Shown: positions 7,760 through 16,485 of the stretch, one piece after another
Numbering within the stretch: the stretch's first letter is position 1
Layout of the letters: every line of letters begins with the position of its first letter
From: Campylobacter sp. CNRCH_2014_0184h
GTDB taxonomy: Bacteria > Campylobacterota > Campylobacteria > Campylobacterales > Campylobacteraceae
Length of the DNA stretch: 64,000 bases
Assembly: GCF_025772985.1 (NCBI RefSeq)
Contig: NZ_JAKMTB010000001.1
Span: 1 to 64,000 of the forward strand
Direction: 5' to 3'
Notes under the pieces: model-generated
What the model was told of the DNA's origin: nothing
The model's input: only the letters and a program-made list of their open reading frames with translations
The model's database searches: none
Translations under genes and position numbers: made by a program

Positions 7760-9869
7760 GTTAAAATTAAAAATAGGCAATATGACTTGTGTTAATTGCT
7801 CTAATGCTATAGAAAAAGTTTGTGCAAAAATTGATGGAGTCGAAGATGTAAGTGTTTCTTATGTCAATTCTAGCGGGGTGTTTTTGCTTAAAGATTTATC
7901 CTTGGAAGTAAAAATCAAAGAAAAAATCAAAGCTTTGGGTTTTGAGATATTACAAGAAGAGCAAAATTTATACGAGTTTAAACTCAAAGAGCTTAAAAAT
8001 ATGAAAACAAAGCTTATCATGAGTATAATTTTAAGCTCTATTGTGATGTATTTTGAAATGTTTGTTCAAGGAAATGTTTCTGCTTTAATTCAAATGTTTT
8101 TATCTATGATAGCGATTTTTTATTGTGGAAAAGGTTTTTTCATCCACGCTCTTAAAGGATTAAGACATAAAAATTTAGATATGAACACTTTGATATCCTT
8201 AGGTGCCTTTACTTCTTTTGTATATTCTTTTTTTGTGTATTTTGAGGTATTTGGCAAAGATGGTTATTTGTATTTTAGTGGTGGAGCGATGATTATAAGC
8301 TTTGTTTTATTGGGTAAATACTTAGAAGAAAAGGCTAAATTTAAATCCTTAGAATATCAAAATAAATTAAAAAACATAGATATTAAAAAAGCTAATATAA
8401 TCTTAGAAGATGGAAGTATAAAAAGCATACCCAGTGCTTTTGTAAAAGAAAATGATGTGATTTTAGTAAAAGAGGGCGAAAGCGTTGTTGCTGATGGGAT
8501 GATTATAGCAGGTGAAGCTGAGGTTGATGTGAGTTTTTTAACAGGAGAGTTTTTACCACTTTTTAAAAAGCAAGATGATGAGATTTTAGCAGGAACTGTG
8601 TTGATTAATGGAAGCTTAAAGATTAAAGCCAATAAAAAGGCGATTGAAAGTTCATTAGAACAAATCAAAGATCTTGTTTTTAAAGCAGGTAGTGTCAAAA
8701 CACCTTTAGCAAATTTAGCTAATAAGATTTCAGCTTATTTTGTAGCTTGTATTATAATTTTAACACTTTTTGTGTTTGCTTTTTGGTATTTTAAAGAAGG
8801 AATTAATGCAGCGTTTTTACATGCTTGTGCTACGCTTTTAATCTCTTGTCCTTGCGCTTTGGGCTTAGCAACCCCTATAGCCATAGTTAGTGCTTTAGCA
8901 AATGGAGCAAGAAATTTTATCTTAGTGAAAAATCCAGCAGTGCTAGAGAATTTAGCTAGTATAAAACTTGCTATTTTTGATAAAACAGGTACTTTAAGTC
9001 AAGATGACTTAAGTGTTTATAAGCATGATCTAACTCAAGAAAATTTTCAAAAACTCACCCAAATTGAAAATTTAAGCTCACACCCAATCGCAAAGGCTTT
9101 TACTAAAGAATTGAATGTAAATTTAAATTTACAAGGAAAATTAAGTGTTTTAGTGGGTAGTGGTTTGCTTTATGAGGAAAATGAAGATAAATATTTAATA
9201 GGCAATGAAAAATTAATGTTTGAAAATGGCGTTGATATACAAAAAAGCAAACAATTTTTACAAGAATTTGAAGATCAAGCACCTATATGTTTGTATTTTG
9301 CAAAAAATAAAATTTGTCTTGGTGGGGTTTGCTTGAAAAATGAACTTAAAAACGAAGCTAAAGACTTGATAGCAAATTTAAAACAAAAAGGTGTAAAAAG
9401 TATTATTTTAAGCGGTGATAATAAAAAAAGTGTTGCCAAAATAGCAAATGAGCTTAATATTGATGAATATTATTCTGACTTAAAACCCGAGCAAAAGCTT
9501 GATTTTATAAAAGAAAAAATCAAAAAAGAAAAAGTGCTTTTTATAGGAGATGGTATCAATGATGCTCCTGCTTTAAATTTAGCTAGTGCAAGCATAAGTT
9601 TTTCCAAAGCAAGTGAGCTTGCTAAAAAAAGTGGAGATTTGATTTTGATAAAAGATGATTTATCTTTAATAGCTTATTGTTTTGAGCTTTCTCAAAAAAC
9701 TAAAAATATCATCAAACTTAATCTTTTTTGGGCTTTTATTTACAATGCTTTGTGTATTCCTATTGCAGCAGGTTTTGTGCCATTTATAAGTCTTAGTCCG
9801 CATTTGGCAGCTTTAGCAATGTGTTTTAGTTCAGTAACAGTTGTACTAAATTCTTTAAGATTACGTTAG
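7749..9869 (+). CDS. copA: Copper-translocating P1B-type ATPase
   Basis: Exports Cu(I) from the cytoplasm using ATP. 706 aa. One N-terminal HMA domain has MTCVNC at residues 12-17. Membrane helices follow, then the actuator TGE (FLTGEFLP), the transmembrane metal motif CPC at 367-369, the phosphorylation motif DKTGT from D411, the HP motif (SSHPIAKAF) and GDGINDAP near residue 600. The CPC signature together with the adjacent chaperone supports copper rather than zinc or cadmium. Confidence 0.93.
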   Translation: MKHELKLKIGNMTCVNCSNAIEKVCAKIDGVEDVSVSYVNSSGVFLLKDLSLEVKIKEKIKALGFEILQEEQNLYEFKLKELKNMKTKLIMSIILSSIVMYFEMFVQGNVSALIQMFLSMIAIFYCGKGFFIHALKGLRHKNLDMNTLISLGAFTSFVYSFFVYFEVFGKDGYLYFSGGAMIISFVLLGKYLEEKAKFKSLEYQNKLKNIDIKKANIILEDGSIKSIPSAFVKENDVILVKEGESVVADGMIIAGEAEVDVSFLTGEFLPLFKKQDDEILAGTVLINGSLKIKANKKAIESSLEQIKDLVFKAGSVKTPLANLANKISAYFVACIIILTLFVFAFWYFKEGINAAFLHACATLLISCPCALGLATPIAIVSALANGARNFILVKNPAVLENLASIKLAIFDKTGTLSQDDLSVYKHDLTQENFQKLTQIENLSSHPIAKAFTKELNVNLNLQGKLSVLVGSGLLYEENEDKYLIGNEKLMFENGVDIQKSKQFLQEFEDQAPICLYFAKNKICLGGVCLKNELKNEAKDLIANLKQKGVKSIILSGDNKKSVAKIANELNIDEYYSDLKPEQKLDFIKEKIKKEKVLFIGDGINDAPALNLASASISFSKASELAKKSGDLILIKDDLSLIAYCFELSQKTKNIIKLNLFWAFIYNALCIPIAAGFVPFISLSPHLAALAMCFSSVTVVLNSLRLR

Positions 9870-9894
9870 GTATTTAAGTTTATTTAATATTTTC

Positions 9895-9900
9895 TATAAT
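9895..9900 (+). promoter_or_regulatory. Predicted -10 element for the DUF2165 gene
   Basis: TATAAT preceded by a T-rich stretch without a -35 box, typical of Campylobacter sigma70 promoters, 36 nt before the ATG at 9936. Confidence 0.6.
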
Positions 9901-9935
9901 ATATTAATATAAATTTAACAAAAAGGAGTACTAGA

Positions 9936-10460
9936 ATGAATTGCAATTGCGGTTTTTCTATGATGAATATAGTAAGATATTCTAAAATGATTATCTTGCT
10001 TACAGTTGCCTCTTTAGCGGCTATTGTTGTTTTTGGTAATGTAACTGATTACAATTCAAATTTTCAATTTGTAAAACATGTTATGAGCATGGATACCAAA
10101 CCTGATTATTTAGGTAATGCTATTGTTTATAGAGCTATTACAAATTCTACTATCCATCATATTGCCTATATTTTTATTATTTGTTTTGAAGCTTTTATTA
10201 TGTTAACTGCTTTAAAAGGCGCTTTGGATATGTTTAACGCAAGAAATTCAGATGCAAAAACTTTCCATGAAGCTAAAAAATTTGGAATCATTGCTTTAAC
10301 TTGTTGTTGTTTACTTTGGTTTTTTGGCTTTCAAGTAGTGGCTGCAGAATGGTTTGGTATGTGGATGAGTAAAACTTGGAATGGCTTACCTGATGCTACC
10401 AGATTAGTAACTTATATGCTTTTAGCTTTAATTTATATTAGTATCAAAAACGATGATTGA
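9936..10460 (+). CDS. DUF2165-family small integral membrane protein
   Basis: 174 aa with four hydrophobic segments. The first loop reads FGNVTDYNSNFQFVKHVMSM, the hallmark of DUF2165, and the C-terminal part carries FQVVAAEWFGMW. The function of the family is not known. It has its own promoter, an AAGGAG ribosome site and a terminator, and so is a single-gene unit. It stands convergent to the Tat-exported oxidoreductase. The cysteine-rich N terminus (MNCNC) is unusual. Confidence 0.8.
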   Translation: MNCNCGFSMMNIVRYSKMIILLTVASLAAIVVFGNVTDYNSNFQFVKHVMSMDTKPDYLGNAIVYRAITNSTIHHIAYIFIICFEAFIMLTALKGALDMFNARNSDAKTFHEAKKFGIIALTCCCLLWFFGFQVVAAEWFGMWMSKTWNGLPDATRLVTYMLLALIYISIKNDD

Positions 10461-10463
10461 TTC

Positions 10464-10489
10464 ATCAAACTCCTAAAAAGGAGTTTGAT
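10464..10489. terminator. Bidirectional terminator between convergent genes
   Basis: The perfect 11-bp stem atcaaactcct / aggagtttgat, with an AAAA loop, is followed by TTTTA on the plus strand. It separates the DUF2165 gene from the oxidoreductase gene. Confidence 0.85.
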
Positions 10490-10490
10490 T

Positions 10491-12386
10491 TTATAGTTCA
10501 TTAACAGCACGATATGCTTGGTCAATTGCTGCGTGCATATAAGCATCCCAATCAGCATCTGAATTTGCTATAACGATATTACCAAAAGGTTTTCTTGCAA
10601 GTTCTATAGTTTTTTGCGCTTCTTCACTATCATCAAAAAGACTGTTTTCTGTATATGAATAACAATGCCCCCAACGATTTACAACTATAGCCTTAATGTC
10701 TCTTTCATGGTCAAATCCAGCCGAGCCTAACATGCCTTGAAGTTGATCGCGAACGATTTTTTCATGTTCTTCAAAACTCATAGTGAATAATAAATTTCTA
10801 CCCACTCTAGCTCTATCTCTTGCATCCATTCCTTCAAGGTCGATTCCTTGCATAGAAGCAAATACTAAAGGCGAGCATACCATATGAACACAAATAGGCT
10901 TTTTAGGATCTCTTGGGTGATGGTATCCTCCCATATCCACAGGATAATCAAGCTTGGTTCTAGCATAAGGCATTTTTGGTGAATAAATTTCATGTACTCC
11001 AAGTTTTATAAATGGTTCCCAGTTACTTATAATAACATTTGTGTGTAAAAGTGATGTTTTTACGTTTTTACTCAAAGCATCTTTTTGATCTTGTGGCATG
11101 CTTGGTACTATGTATGGAATCATACTATTATAATTTGCCATTACAACTTTTTTAGCTTTTACTCTGTAATTTTTGCCTTTATTAACGTAAGTTACTAAAG
11201 CTCCATCTTTTGTATTTTCTACATTTATAACAGTGCTGTTTAATCTTAAACGCACTTTGTTTTTAGCAAGATCAAGTTTAGAATAATCAAAATGAGCTAG
11301 AGTAACTTCATCCATATCTTTGCCTTTTTTAGACACATCAGGAATTAATCTTCTAACCATTAATCTAGCAACAGTAGCATTACCATCAGCACAGTGGTGG
11401 ATATATGGCTCTTCCATTTCAGCTAATGCTTCTCCCTCGATTGGATCAAGTCCAAGTTTGTCAAAACCAGGTAAAAATGAAGCTCTAGCATCTTCACAAG
11501 AAACAGCATCAATACCCAAAGCCAAAAAGTCATCTGTCATACCTTCAAAGAATTTTACAGCTTGTGGTGAAAGCTTAACTTTTTCTTCTAAGAATTTTTT
11601 ATAGCTTGTTTTAGCCACATACTCATCTCTTTGCTCTTTTGTCAAGCCTTTTAAATAGTCTTTTTCGCTTTTAAATAAAGCAATTAAATCTTTTTTATCT
11701 TTTTCATTAAGAGGAAAATCACCTATAAAAGCTTCAACACTTCTGCCATTATGTCTTCCCTCAGGAATATCATCGCAAATTACTTTTCTAGGGTTGCCAC
11801 TTACGACCTTATCTACTCCAAATTCAGCCTTAGAAAAATACACACCCCTGCTAAGATTTAAATCAGGATAAAAATTTACATCAAAACGTTTAGCAAGCTC
11901 ATCAATATCCACACCCAAAGATGATAATAAATCTACTACTTCTTTAGAATATAACGCCTTTGGTGATTGAAATGTTTCACTACCACCATAACTTAAAATA
12001 GTACCATCTTCTAAATCTATTTCATTTCTTCTAGCATGTCCACCAAAATCATCATGATTATCAAGGATAAGAATTTTTTTATCTTTTCCAAATTTGCTTT
12101 GATAAAAACAGGCAGCTGCTAAACCACTAATTCCAGCTCCAACTACAACCAAATCATATTCTTGTTTAGGTTTGATAGCGCTAAAGTCAAATTTTTCACC
12201 ATCTCTTAGCATATGTGCAAATTCATAACTTGCATTATTGCTACCCCTTAGTCCAAGCCATTTTGGAGGATAGTATTCTTTGGTAAAATCTTCGATTTTG
12301 GCTTCTTTACCATATAATACTTGCAAAGGAGTCATTCCTGCAAGTATAGTTAAAGCCATTCCATTTAAAAAATCTCTTCTTTGCAT
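10491..12386 (-). CDS. Tat-exported FAD-dependent amine-oxidase-like oxidoreductase
   Basis: 631 aa from the ATG at 12386, which has TAAGGA 5-9 nt upstream; an in-frame ATG nine codons earlier is less likely. A twin-arginine leader starts MQRRDFLNGM. The FAD Rossmann motif GAGISG lies at residues 83-88, followed by LDNHDDFGGHARRNE. The C terminus contains the ANSDADWDAYMHAAIDQA flavin-contact region. It resembles large flavoproteins annotated as spermidine dehydrogenase; the substrate is unproven. The likely site of action is the periplasm, after folding with FAD in the cytoplasm. It lies downstream of msrPQ. Confidence 0.8.
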   Translation of the reverse strand: MQRRDFLNGMALTILAGMTPLQVLYGKEAKIEDFTKEYYPPKWLGLRGSNNASYEFAHMLRDGEKFDFSAIKPKQEYDLVVVGAGISGLAAACFYQSKFGKDKKILILDNHDDFGGHARRNEIDLEDGTILSYGGSETFQSPKALYSKEVVDLLSSLGVDIDELAKRFDVNFYPDLNLSRGVYFSKAEFGVDKVVSGNPRKVICDDIPEGRHNGRSVEAFIGDFPLNEKDKKDLIALFKSEKDYLKGLTKEQRDEYVAKTSYKKFLEEKVKLSPQAVKFFEGMTDDFLALGIDAVSCEDARASFLPGFDKLGLDPIEGEALAEMEEPYIHHCADGNATVARLMVRRLIPDVSKKGKDMDEVTLAHFDYSKLDLAKNKVRLRLNSTVINVENTKDGALVTYVNKGKNYRVKAKKVVMANYNSMIPYIVPSMPQDQKDALSKNVKTSLLHTNVIISNWEPFIKLGVHEIYSPKMPYARTKLDYPVDMGGYHHPRDPKKPICVHMVCSPLVFASMQGIDLEGMDARDRARVGRNLLFTMSFEEHEKIVRDQLQGMLGSAGFDHERDIKAIVVNRWGHCYSYTENSLFDDSEEAQKTIELARKPFGNIVIANSDADWDAYMHAAIDQAYRAVNEL

Positions 12387-12476
12387 GATTGTCCTTAAAA
12401 TAAGATATATCAAGTCTTATTTTAAGAATATATTTATATATTTACTCTTAAAAGTGTTTCATTTGAATACAAATTT

Positions 12477-13037
12477 TTATAAAAAAGTTACTTTTTTTCT
12501 CTTTTTATAATTTTTATATAGTTTAATAAGTAGAAAAATCAAGGCTAGACTTAAAGCTAAAAAATGTGGAATTTGTGGTATTTTTGCAGATAAAAAATAA
12601 TGCCAAGCTACTAGCAAAAAGCAAAAATATCCAAGTTTTCTTATTTTACTCATTTTTTTAAAAAGCTTAAATGAGCTTATAAACATAAATGTGAGTATAA
12701 AAAAGCTTACAAAACCACCAAATTCTAAATTTTTACTAAAAGTATCTTTGAAAAAAAGTATTAAATCTAAATTTTTTCCAAAAGCAAAATAATTAAAAAA
12801 GTGAATCAAAGCCCAAAAAAATGCATAAAAACCTAAAAATTTAGGATAATCTTTTGTGTGTTTATATTTTAAAAGTGAAAAAAACAGGCTCAATCCAAAA
12901 AAGATTAAGCCAAATATACCACTATAAAAATATATAGATTTTACAATATCAAATTCTTGCATGATTTGATAAATACTAAAAATAATACTTAAAGCAAAGG
13001 CTAAAAATCCACCGATATTATAAACTTTTTTGCTCAT
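12477..13037 (-). CDS. msrQ: MsrQ-like haem-binding membrane subunit
   Basis: 186 aa with about six hydrophobic segments. Conserved histidines appear in LGFYAFFWALIHFFNY and in LLVAWHYFLSAK, positions expected for b-type haem ligands in the YedZ/MsrQ family. It passes electrons from the quinone pool or a reductase to MsrP. It starts at the last base of msrP, so the two are coupled. The C terminus is lysine-rich. Confidence 0.85.
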   Translation of the reverse strand: MSKKVYNIGGFLAFALSIIFSIYQIMQEFDIVKSIYFYSGIFGLIFFGLSLFFSLLKYKHTKDYPKFLGFYAFFWALIHFFNYFAFGKNLDLILFFKDTFSKNLEFGGFVSFFILTFMFISSFKLFKKMSKIRKLGYFCFLLVAWHYFLSAKIPQIPHFLALSLALIFLLIKLYKNYKKRKKVTFL

Positions 13038-13930
13038 TAAAAATTAACCTTTAAATCCATGTCTTTATACAAATGTGCTACTTCTTTTTCATAGCCATTA
13101 AACATTTGTGTAGGCTTGGTGAAAAAATCTCCCAAAGGACGCTCATTTGCTTGAGACCATCTTGGATGAGAAACATTTGGATTAACATTGGCATAAAATC
13201 CATATTCTCTAGGGTTTGCTAGCTCCCATGTAGTTTTAGGTTGTTCTTTGGTAAATTCTATTTTTACAATAGATTTTATACTTTTAAAGCCATACTTCCA
13301 TGGAACTACAAGACGAATCGGCGCTCCATTTTGTCCTAATAAAGGCTTTTTATACATACCCACAGCCATAAGCGTTAGTGGATGCATAGCCTCATCTAAT
13401 CTTAAACCCTCTACATAAGGATAATCAAGAGTTGGGAAAAATGAAGCTTGATCGGCAAATTGATTTTTATCAAAAAGAGTGGTAAATTTTATAAATTTAG
13501 CCTCACTTTTGACTTTGCATTTTTCTATTAAAGCACGCAATTCAAAACCAACCCAAGGCACTACCATAGACCAAGTTTCAACACAACGAAATCTATAAAT
13601 TCTCTCTTCTAAAGGAAAGGCTAATAAATCTTGCATGGTTAAAGTCAAAGGCTCTTCAACTTCTCCGCTAACTTCTATTTTCCAGCCATTTGTGTTAAAA
13701 TTTTTCGCAAGCTCTACGGCTCTTTTTTTATCAGTAGAAAATTCATAAAAATTTACATAATTAGTCGCAATTTTTTCATCGCTAAGTTTTAATTTTTCAT
13801 TATTAGGATCAGGAAAGAAATTTAATGCCATCAATTCAGATTGAACTAAGGCTGAACTAACTAAAGCTCCAGCGCCTAGTTTTAAAAAATGGCGTCTTTT
13901 TTTATATAATTGTTCGTTTGTGATATTCAT
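13037..13930 (-). CDS. msrP: Periplasmic methionine-sulfoxide reductase catalytic subunit MsrP
   Basis: 297 aa molybdopterin enzyme (YedY type) that repairs oxidised methionines in envelope proteins. A twin-arginine signal is visible (KKRRHFLKLGAG, arginines 12-13). The molybdenum-ligand cysteine is C116 in YRFRCVETWSMVVPW. It forms an operon with msrQ. Its leader contains a 13-bp inverted repeat covering its ribosome binding site, described separately. Confidence 0.93.
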   Translation of the reverse strand: MNITNEQLYKKRRHFLKLGAGALVSSALVQSELMALNFFPDPNNEKLKLSDEKIATNYVNFYEFSTDKKRAVELAKNFNTNGWKIEVSGEVEEPLTLTMQDLLAFPLEERIYRFRCVETWSMVVPWVGFELRALIEKCKVKSEAKFIKFTTLFDKNQFADQASFFPTLDYPYVEGLRLDEAMHPLTLMAVGMYKKPLLGQNGAPIRLVVPWKYGFKSIKSIVKIEFTKEQPKTTWELANPREYGFYANVNPNVSHPRWSQANERPLGDFFTKPTQMFNGYEKEVAHLYKDMDLKVNF

Positions 13931-13931
13931 A

Positions 13932-13977
13932 ATTTTCCTTTATAAGTTTTGTGATATTAAAACATATAAAGGAAAAT
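13932..13977 (-). promoter_or_regulatory. Inverted repeat masking the msrP ribosome binding site
   Basis: A perfect 13-bp inverted repeat, attttcctttata / tataaaggaaaat, separated by 20 nt. In the msrP mRNA the downstream arm contains AAAGGAAAA directly before the ATG, so folding would hide the ribosome site. It could alternatively be a DNA operator. Confidence 0.6.
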
Positions 13978-13992
13978 AAAAGGATAATTTTT

Positions 13993-13998
13993 ATTATA
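13993..13998 (-). promoter_or_regulatory. Predicted -10 element for msrPQ
   Basis: TATAAT on the minus strand, about 16 nt upstream of the leader inverted repeat, so a transcript starting here would contain both arms. Confidence 0.55.
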
Positions 13999-14011
13999 TA
14001 AAAAAATATTT

Positions 14012-15946
14012 TTAAAAAATTATCTCATTGTTTTCGGATAGAGCAGGGTTGTTTTTTGGAAATGGAGAGGTATTAGTGTAATACTCTCTTTGCTTTTCAT
14101 AAATTCCTTGATAAACTCCTTTTGGAATGATAAATTTTCTAGCGCTATCAGGATAAAGTTCTAAGTATTTTGTTAAAAATTCTTTAAAAACCGGAGCAGC
14201 AGTTCTTGCGCCACCTTCGATTTGTTTCATAGGTTTATTATCATCATTACCATACCAAATGATAGCTTCTATTTCAGGAGTTAATCCGCAAAACCACGCA
14301 TCTATGCTTTTGTTTGAAGTACCTGTTTTTCCAGCTATTTCAATCCCTTCTACTCTAGCATTACGCCCAGTGCCTTTTTTGACAACATTTTGCATCATAT
14401 CATTAACTAAAAAGGCTTGCTCGGGTTCGCTAATTTTTCTTTCTCCAGAGTTAAACTCTACTACTATTTTGCCATTTTTATCGATTACTCTTTTAATGAG
14501 TATCAAATCTTTTTGCATACCATAGTTTCCAAATACTGTATAAAGTTTAGCATAGTCATAAATAGAAATTCCAAAGCTACCCAAAACTATAGATAAATCA
14601 ACCGGTATATTCTCAAAGCCCATAAATTGAAGTTTATCATGGATCACATCAAGTCCTAGGGCAAGAGCTAAATTTATGGTAGCTAGGTTTCTTGATCCAG
14701 TTAATGCTTCTTTTAAGCTTATAAGCCCTAGAAATTTTCCACCGTAATTTTTAGGTTTCCAGTCTTTCTCATCTTCTTTGGTACTTTCAAAAATTCTTGA
14801 AATATCAGCAACCTTACTCATAGGAGAATAGCCCATATCAATGGCAATTTGGTATAAAAAAGGCTTAAAAGAACTTCCAGGCTGTCTTAAACTTTGAGTA
14901 GCGCGGTTGAAATTACTTTTTGTATAATTTACCCCACCTATTAAGGCTAATATATCTCCATTTTGGTGATTTGCTACTATCATAGCTCCATTAAGTGTGC
15001 TTAAATTTGCATCTTTGTCTCTTTTAACTATTTCATCATAGCCAAATTTTAAAGCTTCTCTTGCAATATTTTGCACATCAAGATCTATAGCAAGCTCTAT
15101 TTTATAACCGCCACTTTTTAAGTCTTTAATTCCGCTTAGTTGTTTTAAAACTTCTTGAGTAACATAAGGAGCTGCATTTTGTGTTAAAGTATCATCATAT
15201 ACTTTTGGAATTTCTTTTAAGGCATTTTCATACTCTTCTTTAGAAATCCAACCAAGATTATACATTCTTTGTACTACGCTATTTGCTCTAGCTAAAGAAA
15301 GATCTAAATGTCTAGTAGGATCGTAAGTACTTGGAGCCTTTGGCATACCTACTAAAATGGCAATTTCTTTCAAACTAAGCTCATCTAAATTTTTTCTAAA
15401 ATACCCAAGCGCAGCAGTTTTTACTCCATAATATCCATGCCCAAAGAATATGAAATTTAAATATCTTTCTAAAATTTGCTCTTTAGTTAAAGTACTTTCT
15501 ATTTTATATGCAAGCAAGGCTTCTTTTAGCTTTCTACTCAAAGTGCGCTCAGGGGTTAATTCTGTGTTTTTTATGAATTGTTGCGTAAGAGTGGAAGCTC
15601 CTTCCATGGTTTTTCCACCACTTCTTATGATTTTAATAGCTGCTCTAAAAATCGCATCTATATTAACCCCACCATGTTCAAAAAAGCTAGTATCTTCAAT
15701 GGCTACCAAAGCTTCTATAAGTCTTGGTGGAAGTTCTTCATAAGGAGCGTAAAAGCGGTGTTGCTCAAAAACATTTGCAACTAATTTTCCATTTTTATCA
15801 AAAATTTGTGTTGTAAGAGGCGGTTTGTAATCTTTAAAGGTGTATTGATTTAAATCAGAATCAGAAAACAAATAAGCAATAAATATAAAAATTCCAACCG
15901 CACACACTACACAAAAAGAAAGAAATATTTTTAAAATTTTTATCAT
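14012..15946 (-). CDS. pbpA: Bifunctional penicillin-binding protein 1A
   Basis: 644-aa class A PBP that polymerises and crosslinks peptidoglycan. One N-terminal membrane anchor (ILKIFLSFCVVCAVGIFIFI) is followed by the glycosyltransferase domain with EDTSFFEHGG and EGASTLTQQFIKN. The transpeptidase domain has SSFK with catalytic S358, a GSRN motif and KTGTS. It overlaps maf by 4 nt. The alaS-maf-pbpA order is as in C. jejuni. Confidence 0.95.
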   Translation of the reverse strand: MIKILKIFLSFCVVCAVGIFIFIAYLFSDSDLNQYTFKDYKPPLTTQIFDKNGKLVANVFEQHRFYAPYEELPPRLIEALVAIEDTSFFEHGGVNIDAIFRAAIKIIRSGGKTMEGASTLTQQFIKNTELTPERTLSRKLKEALLAYKIESTLTKEQILERYLNFIFFGHGYYGVKTAALGYFRKNLDELSLKEIAILVGMPKAPSTYDPTRHLDLSLARANSVVQRMYNLGWISKEEYENALKEIPKVYDDTLTQNAAPYVTQEVLKQLSGIKDLKSGGYKIELAIDLDVQNIAREALKFGYDEIVKRDKDANLSTLNGAMIVANHQNGDILALIGGVNYTKSNFNRATQSLRQPGSSFKPFLYQIAIDMGYSPMSKVADISRIFESTKEDEKDWKPKNYGGKFLGLISLKEALTGSRNLATINLALALGLDVIHDKLQFMGFENIPVDLSIVLGSFGISIYDYAKLYTVFGNYGMQKDLILIKRVIDKNGKIVVEFNSGERKISEPEQAFLVNDMMQNVVKKGTGRNARVEGIEIAGKTGTSNKSIDAWFCGLTPEIEAIIWYGNDDNKPMKQIEGGARTAAPVFKEFLTKYLELYPDSARKFIIPKGVYQGIYEKQREYYTNTSPFPKNNPALSENNEIIF

Positions 15947-16485
15947 AAAAATGCTTTCAAAAGTTCTATATTAAGCCCTAGTGCTGTACTTTGATGGCCT
16001 ATGATTTTTTTAATGTATTTTTTATGAAATCCCTCGCACATCACAGCTCCGGCTTTGCCTTGATAAAGTTTTGACTCAACGTATTCTTGCATATCTTTTA
16101 AATCAAATTTATCCAAAATCAAATCACACTTGCTAAGATTAAAAATCTTTTTATCTTCTAAAACTAAAATCATCGCACTTAAAACGCTAATGCTTTTGCC
16201 ACTTTGCAAATTGAGCATATTAAAAGCCTCATTATCGCTTTTAGCTTTAGTAAGAATGATATTTTGAGCACAAACTATACTATCAGCAAATAAAACATTT
16301 TTTAAATCAGGATATTTTGCAAAAAACTGCCTTTCTTTTTCTAAAACAATTTTTTGCACATAAGAGTTTGGATTATCTTTTTTTACCAAGCTCTCATCAT
16401 AATCGATAATAATTTGTTCAAAAGCGATATTTGCTTCTTTTAATAAAGCAACGCGCGAAGGCGAACTTGAAGCTAGATAAAGCAT
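15943..16485 (-). CDS. maf: Maf-family nucleotide pyrophosphatase
   Basis: 180 aa. It begins [20 protein letters not shown], the Maf signature, with an acidic active-site motif FADSIV where many members have ADT. Maf proteins hydrolyse canonical or modified nucleoside triphosphates and were first linked to septum formation. It is squeezed between alaS (sharing one base) and pbpA (4-nt overlap). Family specificity (dTTP/UTP or m7GTP type) cannot be decided by eye. Confidence 0.88.
   Translation of the reverse strand: MLYLASSSPSRVALLKEANIAFEQIIIDYDESLVKKDNPNSYVQKIVLEKERQFFAKYPDLKNVLFADSIVCAQNIILTKAKSDNEAFNMLNLQSGKSISVLSAMILVLEDKKIFNLSKCDLILDKFDLKDMQEYVESKLYQGKAGAVMCEGFHKKYIKKIIGHQSTALGLNIELLKAFL

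Noticed and set aside
12387-12413. Upstream ATG (12413) as start of the FAD oxidoreductase
   Set aside because: The TAAGGA ribosome site lies after it and before the ATG at 12386, and starting there puts the twin-arginine motif at the very N terminus as expected.
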